DNA of 24,800 nucleotides, taken from the NCBI GenBank assembly GCA_965370805.1, contig CBDUVZ010000035.1:1-24800 (forward strand). Reading direction: 5' to 3'. Shown piece after piece: positions 12,468-20,212 of the stretch; positions within the stretch are counted from its first letter, which is position 1; every line of letters starts with the position of its first letter. A program made the translations under genes and the position numbers. The DNA comes from CBDUVZ01 sp965370805. GTDB taxonomy: Bacteria > Hydrothermota > Tepidihabitantia > Tepidihabitantales > Tepidihabitantaceae. Below the pieces are notes generated by a model. That model ran no database searches. It saw only the letters and a program-made list of their open reading frames with translations, and had not been told where the DNA came from.

Positions 12468-15374
12468 ATGAGGCTAAGATGTCGGTTTACGGGATTCCTG
12501 CTCAGCGGGGCTGTGTTCCTGTTCCTGCTGGCGGGAGTCGGGCAGGCACAAGTAGAGATATGGGCGTCCCGGTACAGCGGGACCAGTTTCGACGAAGTGA
12601 TTGCGATGGCGCTGACACCGGCGGACGAAGTCGTGGTTACCGGCTACAGCTACGGCCCTGACAGCACGGCTGATATCGTCACAGTCAAAATCGAGCCGAT
12701 GACGGGTGAGACCCTCTGGACCCGGCGCTACCTGGCCGGGCCTGGTATGACCGACAAGGCGAACGCGATTGCAGTCGACGATTCGGGCAACATCTTCGTG
12801 GCCGGCAAGACCTGGAATTCGCCGGACACTGATTTCGTCGTCATCAAGTACCTTGGGGACGGAACCGAAGACTGGGCTTTCCGTTCCGGTTTCCCCCTGG
12901 CCGATGCTGCAAATGACATAGTTCCGGACGGCACGGGCGGCGCGTACATCGCCGGTCACGGATTCGGCAGTGGGACCGCCGACTTCATGCTTGTTCATCT
13001 TGCGGCGGGCGACACGACGTGGGTCGCGTACTTCGACGGCCCGGTTCTTGGTGCGGACTACGCTACCGCGCTGGCAGCGGATAGTTCGGGCTATCTGTAC
13101 GTCACCGGTCACACCTGGATTCCAGCCACCGTCTTCGACTACATGACCGTGAAGTACGACATCGCGGCCGCCGACACGGCCTGGGTCCGGACTTATGACG
13201 GCAGCGAGACTCAACCTGCCTACGAAGCAGACTATGCCAACGGCATCGTGGTCGATGATTCCGGGAACGTGTACGTTACCGGGCGGGCGAGCGAGCTCAA
13301 TCGGAGTTACGACGGCACCACGGTCAAGTACGCACCGGACGGAACCGAGGTGTGGGTCCACCGGTTCGACGCCGGTCTGTTCGGCGAAGAGGGGTCCGGC
13401 GAGATCGCCATCGACGCCGACGGGTACATCTACTGCGCCGGTTACGTCTGCGAGTACTACCCGAACAGCGAGACTGATTTCCTTACCTACCGGATAAGGC
13501 CGGACGGCACCACCGACTGGTTCCAGGTTGCCAACTACATCGAGACCGACAGCATTACCGGCCTGGCTATCGACCAGTACTCCAATGTCTACGTCACCGG
13601 ATGCAGCGACGGATACGAAGGTGATCACGACTGGCTGACGGTCAAGTACGACGCGCAGGGCAGTCATATCTGGGACGTGCGTCACGCCACCCTGGTCACG
13701 GAAGACGACTGGCCCAACGACATCGTCGTTGACCGGATGGGCAACGTCTACGTGGCCGGGTTCGATTCCTACGAGGGAGACGAGGACTACGCGACGTTGA
13801 AGTACTCGGAGTACGACGTCGGTGCCGGTCTGATTGTCCAGCCGGTGGATACGTTCCGTCTTGACGCGACGGTCCGGCCGCTGGTCTGGATCCGCAACTA
13901 CAGCGCGATCGACTCACTGACATTCCCGGTTCGGCTGGAGATCGGCAATTTCTACTTCGACTCCCGCAACGCGGTGAACGTGCCGGCGTACGATTCGGTG
14001 CTGGTTGAGTTTGACGGGTGGCCGGTGCGTGACTCGGGCACCCATCTTGTGCGCTGCTACACGATGCTGCCGGGCGACAAGGAAGCGCCCAACGATACCA
14101 GTTACGGCGAAGTGACCGGCCTTCCGGTCTGGGAGTTCCTGACTTCGTTGCCCGAGGGCCCGCGGGGCCGCGATATCAAGGACGGCGGGGCGCTGGCATT
14201 CATGCCCGACACCATGCTCTACGCTTTCAAGGGCAACAACACAACCGAGTTCTACTCGTACAACCTGAACAGCCACACGTGGACCGAGAAGGAGAGCATT
14301 CCGGCCTACGGGTCGACCGGACGCAAGAAACGGGTGAAGAGAGGAGCCCGGCTGGCACTGGATACCAGCAACCACATCTACGCCCTGAAGGGCAACAACA
14401 CCTACGAGTTCTGGCGCTACGACATCGCCGGCGACACCGCGTGGACCGAACTGATTCCGTATCCCACCGGCAAAAAGAAGGTAAAGGGAGGTACGGGCCT
14501 GGAATACGTGCCGTCACTGAACCGGGTCTACAGTTGCAAAGGCAGCAATACGTTTGAGTTCTACGCCTATGATGTCGCGACGGAAACGTGGCTGCCGATG
14601 GCGAACGTGCCGTCGGGTCCCCGTAACAAGAAGGCGAAGTACGGCACCTGCATGGCCTACGACGGCGACAATACCATCTACCTGCTGAAGGGCGGCAAGT
14701 ACGAGTTCTACGCGTACAGTATCTCGGCGGATGTATGGGTTCCGTTGCAGGACCTGCGCAACAGCGAGCACACGACCCGGAGGCGGAAAGTGAAGAAGGG
14801 CGCCGGGCTCGCGTACGACCTGGAATTCGACCGGGTGTGGGCGACCAAGGGCGGCAAGCTGACCGAGTTCTGGTTCTACGACGTGGCAACGGACAGTTGG
14901 GTCGAGACCCCGGATACGATACCGACACCCGAGGGGTCGCGACGTATGCCGTACAGCGGAGCGTGCCTTGAGTACGGCGACGGCAAGGTCTATGCGTTCA
15001 ACGGGAACAAAACCCTGACTTTCCTCCGGTATAACGCCGATCTGCCGCTGAACCCGGGCGCGACGGATGGGCCGCAGGCTGCGGCGGCGTTCCTGCCCGC
15101 GGTCCGGCTGCGGCTGGCCGCGGTTCCCAACCCGTTCCTCGGCAGGACTGCGCTGAGGTACAGCCTGTCGCAGCCCGGACACGTGCGGCTGGCGGTCTAC
15201 GACGTCACCGGCAGGTGCCGGCGGGTCCTGGTTGATGAATGGCGCGGTCGGGGCGACCACACGGTCCGTCTTACCGATGAAGGGCTTGCCGCGGGAGTCT
15301 ATCTTGCGAAGCTGTCCGTGCACGGCGAGGTCGGCTCGGCGGTAGTGACGAAGAAGCTGTTGCTGGCGAGGTAG
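12468..15374 (+). CDS. Giant secreted SBBP/CARDB/kelch-like protein with C-terminal sorting domain
   Basis: 968 residues. A signal peptide (MRLRCRFTGFLLSGAVFLFL, ending near GQA) leads into SBBP-type beta-propeller repeats to about residue 450, each built around 'DDSGNIFVAGKT' or 'DDSGNVYVTG' and a 'D...VKY' strand. Residues about 454-550 are a CARDB-like adhesion/Ig domain (VRPLVWIRNYSAIDSLTFPV). Residues about 555-860 form a kelch-like propeller of six blades marked KGNNTTEF, KGNNTYEF, KGSNTFEF, KGGKYEF, KGGKLTEF and NGNKTLTF, most preceded by a basic loop such as KKRVKRG or KKKVKGG. The C-terminal 85 residues (AVPNPFLGRTALRYSLSQPG, AVYDVTGR, GLAAGVYLAKL) are a FlgD-like/Por secretion sorting domain. 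It should be exported and cell-surface attached or released. The next gene starts 11 nt later and has the same architecture. Ligand unknown. Confidence 0.88.
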   Translation: MRLRCRFTGFLLSGAVFLFLLAGVGQAQVEIWASRYSGTSFDEVIAMALTPADEVVVTGYSYGPDSTADIVTVKIEPMTGETLWTRRYLAGPGMTDKANAIAVDDSGNIFVAGKTWNSPDTDFVVIKYLGDGTEDWAFRSGFPLADAANDIVPDGTGGAYIAGHGFGSGTADFMLVHLAAGDTTWVAYFDGPVLGADYATALAADSSGYLYVTGHTWIPATVFDYMTVKYDIAAADTAWVRTYDGSETQPAYEADYANGIVVDDSGNVYVTGRASELNRSYDGTTVKYAPDGTEVWVHRFDAGLFGEEGSGEIAIDADGYIYCAGYVCEYYPNSETDFLTYRIRPDGTTDWFQVANYIETDSITGLAIDQYSNVYVTGCSDGYEGDHDWLTVKYDAQGSHIWDVRHATLVTEDDWPNDIVVDRMGNVYVAGFDSYEGDEDYATLKYSEYDVGAGLIVQPVDTFRLDATVRPLVWIRNYSAIDSLTFPVRLEIGNFYFDSRNAVNVPAYDSVLVEFDGWPVRDSGTHLVRCYTMLPGDKEAPNDTSYGEVTGLPVWEFLTSLPEGPRGRDIKDGGALAFMPDTMLYAFKGNNTTEFYSYNLNSHTWTEKESIPAYGSTGRKKRVKRGARLALDTSNHIYALKGNNTYEFWRYDIAGDTAWTELIPYPTGKKKVKGGTGLEYVPSLNRVYSCKGSNTFEFYAYDVATETWLPMANVPSGPRNKKAKYGTCMAYDGDNTIYLLKGGKYEFYAYSISADVWVPLQDLRNSEHTTRRRKVKKGAGLAYDLEFDRVWATKGGKLTEFWFYDVATDSWVETPDTIPTPEGSRRMPYSGACLEYGDGKVYAFNGNKTLTFLRYNADLPLNPGATDGPQAAAAFLPAVRLRLAAVPNPFLGRTALRYSLSQPGHVRLAVYDVTGRCRRVLVDEWRGRGDHTVRLTDEGLAAGVYLAKLSVHGEVGSAVVTKKLLLAR

Positions 15375-15385
15375 GGAGGGGGAAG

Positions 15386-18300
15386 ATGTCAATTGCGAAG
15401 AAAGCCCCGGCGCTGCTGTTGATTCTGCTGCCGGTCCTGGCTCTGGGCCAGGGGGTCGATGATGCATGGTATCGGGTCTACGGAAGTGCTGACGGGAGCG
15501 GTATCATGGCCGCGGCGACCGATAACTATGCGGACGACGAGGGCTACGTCTATACCTGCGGTTCGGGCAGTCCTGACTCGGTTGCCCAGGTGGATATGCT
15601 GGTCATCAAGCACAACGAGTGGGGCGACCTGATGTGGGTCGGTACGGTCGACGGTGACCAGGCCGATTCCTCGGATATCGCGCACGCCCTGACCGTTGAT
15701 TCGGCCGGCAATGTCTACATCGCGGGGATGACGGAGAACACCGGGTCCGGGTATGATGCTACCTGGGCCAAGTTCAATAGTAGCGGGGATATTCTCTGGT
15801 CGTTCACGCCCAACTGGGTGGACGAAGACCAGGCCCTGGATATCGTCATCGGGCTGAACGAGGACGTCTACATCAGCGGGTACTGCATGGATAATTCCGT
15901 CTACCTTACCGATTTCATGGTGGCGAGGATAAACCCGGCCGACGGCAATACGGTATGGGTCAACCGGTACTGTCTGGATGATTCTGCGTTCGATGCCGAC
16001 TGGGGGGCCGGGCGGAAGCGGCCGGGCCGAGGCCAGGACCGGCTGCCGGAGTTCTACCTCGATGACTGGTGGGACTGGGACAACTGCGCTACCTGCCTTG
16101 CGGTCGACCCCGGTACCGGATACATCGTCGCCGGTGGTTTCGGACTGCACGAGAACCGGTACCGTGAGATGTGGCTGATGAAGTTCCTGCCGGATGGGAC
16201 CCGGAGCTGGAATGTTACTCATCACCGTGGATTGCAGGACTGGGAAGACGTGATACTCGACGTGGTGGTGCACGCCGGCGGTGATATCTACATCGCGGGT
16301 GGGAGTGAGCCCCAGAACAACCTGTGCGACTACACGGTCGGGTGGTACTCCAGCGGCGGCTCGGCGCAGGATTGGTTCTACTACGACGCCGAGGGGTCTG
16401 ATGACTTCGCGACCGCAATCTGCCTGGACGATGCTAACCCGCCGAATGTCTATACAACCGGGATGGTCAATTACGACGATTCCGACTTCGGGTACGAGAT
16501 CCTGACCCACAAGTTCTCCTATAACCTGACCCCGCGCTGGGGCGGCGGGGCGCGCTTCGGCTACCCGTTCCCCAATACTAGTCAGGTGATTGACGACTAC
16601 GGCACTGATATCTGCTGGCACGACGGCCGGGTATACGTCAGTGGTGAGTACGCCCGGGTCATGGCCTGGCACGGGTATACCCTCGCTCTCTGCTACACCG
16701 ATGCCGACGCGGCTGTCGCCAAGGACACGCTCTGGACGTACAAGCACAAGGTGGCGTGCGACGGGGCGAGCGCAATCGCAGTTGTCGACACCGACCATGT
16801 CTACCTGGCCGGCCAAGTAGGAGAGCCGGCATTGTACAACTTCATGTACACGAGCCGGCTCTTCTATCCTGACCCGGACCTGCGCATTGACGCGATTCTC
16901 GCGCCGGTCGGACTGGTCAGTCCGGGTGATACGGTCTTTCCCCAGGTGAGGATAGTCAATGAGGGGAATACCCGCGCGCTATTCGAGGTATTCCTGACTG
17001 TTGACGGCGGTTTCGATGACTCGATCCCGGTCACCGGGCTCCTGCCCGGGGATACGAGCGAACCGGTCTTCGGCGACACCTGGTTCGCGCCGATGGTCCC
17101 GGGTACGCTGGCGGTCCGGTGCAGCCTGTTCATGTTCGCCCATGGCATCGAGGTGCGCGACACGCTGATGGACTCGGTGTACGTCGTGGTGCGTGACGTC
17201 GGCTGCACGCAGATTGTCTCGCCCACGGCAACAGTGGATTCCGGCGTCCCGCCGATCGTGCCCCAGGCCTGGATTGCGAACTTCGGGAGCGCGGCGGAGA
17301 CGTTCGACTGCTGGCTGTCAATCGGCACGTTCTATGCCGAGACGGTTTCGGTGGTTCTCGTCCCGGCGGCAGAGAGTCTGCTCCAGTCCTTCCCGTCGTG
17401 GACGCCGCTGCAGCGCGGGACCTGGACGGTCGCCTGTTCGACTATGCTCGCGGGCGATGTCGACGATACCAATGACTCGGCCATGGGGTCGGTCATGGTC
17501 AGGGTGGTGGACGTCGCCCTGCTCGATATCGTCGCACCGACCGATACGGTCGATTCCGGCGTCGTCGTCATCCCGCAGGTGCGGCTCATCAATTACGGCA
17601 ACGAGCTGGCGACCTTCTGGACCTGGCTCACGATGGACGACGGCTCGGACGCGGTGGTCTATTCCGAGTCAGTCGAAGTCATCCTGACGCCGGGCCTGGA
17701 CAGCTTTGTGAGCCTGCCGTCGACTGACCCGCTGAGCGCACTTGGAATGTGGCAAACGGCGGCCTGGTGCGCGGTGTCTGATGACATGCACCCGGAGAAC
17801 GACAGCCAGGCCGGGTGGTTCTTCGTCAAGCCACCGGGTATCACCTGGCCTCCGGGCTGGGCCGAAGTGGAGCCGATACCGCTTCCGCCCGGGAACAAGG
17901 CGGTGAAGCGCGGCGCCTGGGCTGCGTTCAATGAGGGCGACGAACTGATGTACGTGACCAAGGGCTATAAGACGACGGATTTCTTTGCCTACTACCCGCT
18001 CAAGGATTCCTGGAATAACCTGACCGGGATGCCTTACACCAAGCACTCAAACCCGAAGTGGGCGAGGAAAGTGCCGCGCAAGGGCTCCAAGGGCGTGTCC
18101 GACGGCGACAACTCCATCTACGTCACCCAGGGCAACAACACCCTCGGGTTCTGGCGGTACAACATCCTGCAGGACTCCTGGACCGAGCTGCAGGACGTGC
18201 CGGTCGGCCCGGACCGGAAGAAGGTCAAGGGCGGCACCGACCTGACGTACCTGATGATCGACGACACCGGTTTCGTGTACTGCCTGAAAGGGTACCGCTG

Positions 18301-19123
18301 CGAGTTCTACCGGTACAACACCGAGACCGGAACCTGGGATGCAGCATTGGCCAACGCGCCCACCGGCAAGCGCGGCAAGTGGGATAAGGGTTCCTGGCTG
18401 GTTGCCAAGGACACGAGTGCCACGACGCTCTATGCCCACAAGGCGAAGTACAACGAGCTCTGGTCCTACAACGTGCCGGCCGATTCCTGGAACGACGCGC
18501 TGGCCGGCATGCCGTTCGTCGGGATGCAGGGCCGGAAGAAGAAGTCGAAGGACGGCGGCTCGGCAGACTGGTATGCCGGGGATATCTACGCGCTCAAGGG
18601 CGGCAACACGAACGAGTTCTGGAAGTACCGGGTTTCGAGAGACACCTGGGACGAGATCGACTCGATGCCGACGATGGGCTCGACCGCTAAGAAGAAACGG
18701 GTGAAGTACGGCGCGGATATCGTTTACGGACTCTATGCGTTCTGGTCCTTGAAGGGCAACAAGACCCGGGAGTTCTGGCGGTACGGATTGAGCCTCGATG
18801 TGATGGACGGCCGGTCCTCCATGGTTCGCAGCGGGGTCGCCGGCAGCCCGGTTTCCATCCGGTCGGGGTGGAACTTCGCCGTCGCGCCCAACCCGCTCGG
18901 CAAGGGCGGCGTGCTCCGGTATTCGGTGCCCTACCCGGTGCCGCTGAGCCTGCGGTTGTACGATGCGGTCGGCCGTGCGGTGAAGACTATCTGCACCGGC
19001 CGGGTCCTGTCCGGCACCGGGGCAATCAGGCTCGATGCCGAGGGCCTGGCCCGAGGCGTCTACCTGCTCAGGATCGATGCCGGGGTGGACGCAAGATACA
19101 GCCTCAAGGTGGTTATCGAGTAG
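15386..19123 (+). CDS. Giant secreted SBBP / triple CARDB / kelch-like protein with C-terminal sorting domain
   Basis: 1245 residues, a paralog of the upstream protein and clearly in its operon (11-nt gap, GGAGG ribosome site). Signal peptide MSIAKKAPALLLILLPVLAL. Residues about 25-490 are SBBP-like propeller strands (TVDSAGNVYIAGMTENTGSG; VVHAGGDIYIAGGSE). Three CARDB-like domains follow at about 495-815, starting PDLRIDAILAPVG, VGCTQIVSPTATVDSG and VALLDIVAPTDTVDSG, against one in the upstream protein. Six kelch-like blades follow (TKGYKTTDFF, TQGNNTLGFW, LKGYRCEFY, HKAKYNELW, LKGGNTNEFW, LKGNKTREFW), again with lysine-rich loops (DRKKVKGG, GRKKKSKDG, AKKKRVKYG). The sorting domain is at about 1160-1245 (AVAPNPLGKGGVLRYSVPYP, LYDAVGRAV, GLARGVYLLRI). 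Likely exported by a type IX-like route. The extra CARDB domains would lengthen the stalk between the propellers; this is inference. Confidence 0.88.
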   Translation: MSIAKKAPALLLILLPVLALGQGVDDAWYRVYGSADGSGIMAAATDNYADDEGYVYTCGSGSPDSVAQVDMLVIKHNEWGDLMWVGTVDGDQADSSDIAHALTVDSAGNVYIAGMTENTGSGYDATWAKFNSSGDILWSFTPNWVDEDQALDIVIGLNEDVYISGYCMDNSVYLTDFMVARINPADGNTVWVNRYCLDDSAFDADWGAGRKRPGRGQDRLPEFYLDDWWDWDNCATCLAVDPGTGYIVAGGFGLHENRYREMWLMKFLPDGTRSWNVTHHRGLQDWEDVILDVVVHAGGDIYIAGGSEPQNNLCDYTVGWYSSGGSAQDWFYYDAEGSDDFATAICLDDANPPNVYTTGMVNYDDSDFGYEILTHKFSYNLTPRWGGGARFGYPFPNTSQVIDDYGTDICWHDGRVYVSGEYARVMAWHGYTLALCYTDADAAVAKDTLWTYKHKVACDGASAIAVVDTDHVYLAGQVGEPALYNFMYTSRLFYPDPDLRIDAILAPVGLVSPGDTVFPQVRIVNEGNTRALFEVFLTVDGGFDDSIPVTGLLPGDTSEPVFGDTWFAPMVPGTLAVRCSLFMFAHGIEVRDTLMDSVYVVVRDVGCTQIVSPTATVDSGVPPIVPQAWIANFGSAAETFDCWLSIGTFYAETVSVVLVPAAESLLQSFPSWTPLQRGTWTVACSTMLAGDVDDTNDSAMGSVMVRVVDVALLDIVAPTDTVDSGVVVIPQVRLINYGNELATFWTWLTMDDGSDAVVYSESVEVILTPGLDSFVSLPSTDPLSALGMWQTAAWCAVSDDMHPENDSQAGWFFVKPPGITWPPGWAEVEPIPLPPGNKAVKRGAWAAFNEGDELMYVTKGYKTTDFFAYYPLKDSWNNLTGMPYTKHSNPKWARKVPRKGSKGVSDGDNSIYVTQGNNTLGFWRYNILQDSWTELQDVPVGPDRKKVKGGTDLTYLMIDDTGFVYCLKGYRCEFYRYNTETGTWDAALANAPTGKRGKWDKGSWLVAKDTSATTLYAHKAKYNELWSYNVPADSWNDALAGMPFVGMQGRKKKSKDGGSADWYAGDIYALKGGNTNEFWKYRVSRDTWDEIDSMPTMGSTAKKKRVKYGADIVYGLYAFWSLKGNKTREFWRYGLSLDVMDGRSSMVRSGVAGSPVSIRSGWNFAVAPNPLGKGGVLRYSVPYPVPLSLRLYDAVGRAVKTICTGRVLSGTGAIRLDAEGLARGVYLLRIDAGVDARYSLKVVIE

Positions 19124-19149
19124 CGAGCTGAAAGCAGAGGGTTTCGGAT

Positions 19150-19191
19150 GGGCGGCGGCCTGCGTTCCTAGTCGAGCGCAGGTTGCCGCCC
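19150..19191 (+). terminator. Long hairpin downstream of the surface-protein operon
   Basis: A 15-bp stem: 19150-19164 pairs with 19177-19191, with two G-U pairs in the middle, around a 12-nt loop (TTCCTAGTCGAG). It starts 26 nt after the operon's last stop. No T run follows, so it is either a U-less terminator or an mRNA-stabilising 3' structure. Confidence 0.65.
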
Positions 19192-19240
19192 GCGCCTTCT
19201 GTGATTCACTTGTCCGTTGTCTCCGCTAACACACTTCCTT

Positions 19241-19972
19241 GTGATTAGCGCTGTCACTTTCGATTTCTGGGACACGCTGTTTCCGGTCCTGGGCAGGAAC
19301 ACGGGCCGGGGACCGGCCGAACTGCGGGCCGAGGTTATCCGGAGCTTCTTTGCGGAGCGCGGAGAGGAGTTCTCCCTGGAGCAGTCCCGGGCCGCCTACG
19401 ACCAGGCCGATGCCGGACACCTGGAGCACTGGCATTCTGACCTGCGTCAACCCCGGGTTGCCGAGGCGGTCGCGGATATCGTCGAGTCCCTCGGAGCCGA
19501 TATCGGACCGGACGACGCGGACGAACTGGTCAGGCGTCTCCAGGTGCGGGAGGACGTCTACCGACTCGAACCCTTCAATAGCGTGAGCGAACTGCTGAGC
19601 GGGCTGGCCGGGGAGTACCGGCTGGGCCTGATATCAGATACCTGGTTGACTCCCGGCGATGTGGTCCGCGACGTGATGAGACAGTGCGGTGTGTTCGAGT
19701 TGTTCACCGCGACTATCTTCTCGGATGAAACGGGGTTCCTGAAGCCTCACTCGACGCAGTTCCGTCTTGCGGGCGCAGCACTGGACGTGAAACCGGAGCA
19801 GGTGATTCACGTCGGTGACAGCGAACGGAGGGATGTGGCCGGGGCGAAGCAGCAGGGTATGAAGGCCATACTGCTGGTAATCGACAGCGAAGCGGATGGC
19901 AGCGCCGCGGATGCCGTGGTACGGAGTCCGGAGCAATTCGGGGCGGCAATCCGGCGGCTGGCCGGCAGGTGA
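19241..19972 (+). CDS. HAD-superfamily hydrolase
   Basis: About 243 residues from the GTG at 19241, giving the usual family start MISAVTFDFWDTLF; a GTG at 19217 in the same frame is less likely. The HAD motifs are in order. Motif I is DFWDTL (Asp8 nucleophile, Asp11). A helical cap follows at about 20-100. Motif II is LGLISDTW (Ser/Asp-Thr), motif III is the Lys in GFLKPHS, and motif IV is HVGDSERRDVAGA. It therefore should be a phosphatase or dehalogenase-type hydrolase of the HAD-IA group, cytoplasmic; the substrate is not deducible. No Shine-Dalgarno is visible before the GTG. A weak TTCACT-N16-TAACAC lies 8 nt upstream of it. The gene stands alone between the operon hairpin and a repeat array. 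Confidence 0.85.
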   Translation: MISAVTFDFWDTLFPVLGRNTGRGPAELRAEVIRSFFAERGEEFSLEQSRAAYDQADAGHLEHWHSDLRQPRVAEAVADIVESLGADIGPDDADELVRRLQVREDVYRLEPFNSVSELLSGLAGEYRLGLISDTWLTPGDVVRDVMRQCGVFELFTATIFSDETGFLKPHSTQFRLAGAALDVKPEQVIHVGDSERRDVAGAKQQGMKAILLVIDSEADGSAADAVVRSPEQFGAAIRRLAGR

Positions 19973-19997
19973 GCCCGGACGCCGGGGCACAAGGAAG

Positions 19998-20125
19998 AAC
20001 AACCGCCAAGAACGCCAGTCAAACCCTCGCCATCTCCTCTGCCAAAGGGAAAGGGAGAAGAAACGGCAGCAACGCAAAGAAGACCTGTCATTGCGAGGAG
20101 CGGAGCGACGCGGCAATCTCAAGCG
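19998..20125 (+). repeat. Composite array: CCAAG units plus palindromic GTCATTGCGA element
   Basis: Degenerate CGCCAAG units lie at 20002-20020. A full copy of the palindromic element (GTCATTGCGAGG...GGCAATCTCAAG) lies at 20087-20123. Order and orientation match the array at 864-983. The rest of 19973-20212 holds no gene I can support. Confidence 0.75.
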
Positions 20126-20212
20126 CGGAAGGTCTTGTGCTGTACTGCTGTGAGCCGTCAGCCGTCAGCGCGGCCTCGCAATACGCAATCTGAAATCGAA
20201 AGGGCGGTGGAT

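Noticed and set aside
15389..16816. Minus-strand open frame of about 475 codons inside the second giant gene (a similar one is at 12474-13685)
   Set aside because: These are shadows of the SBBP propeller coding sequence; the plus strand gives the signal peptide and repeated motifs.
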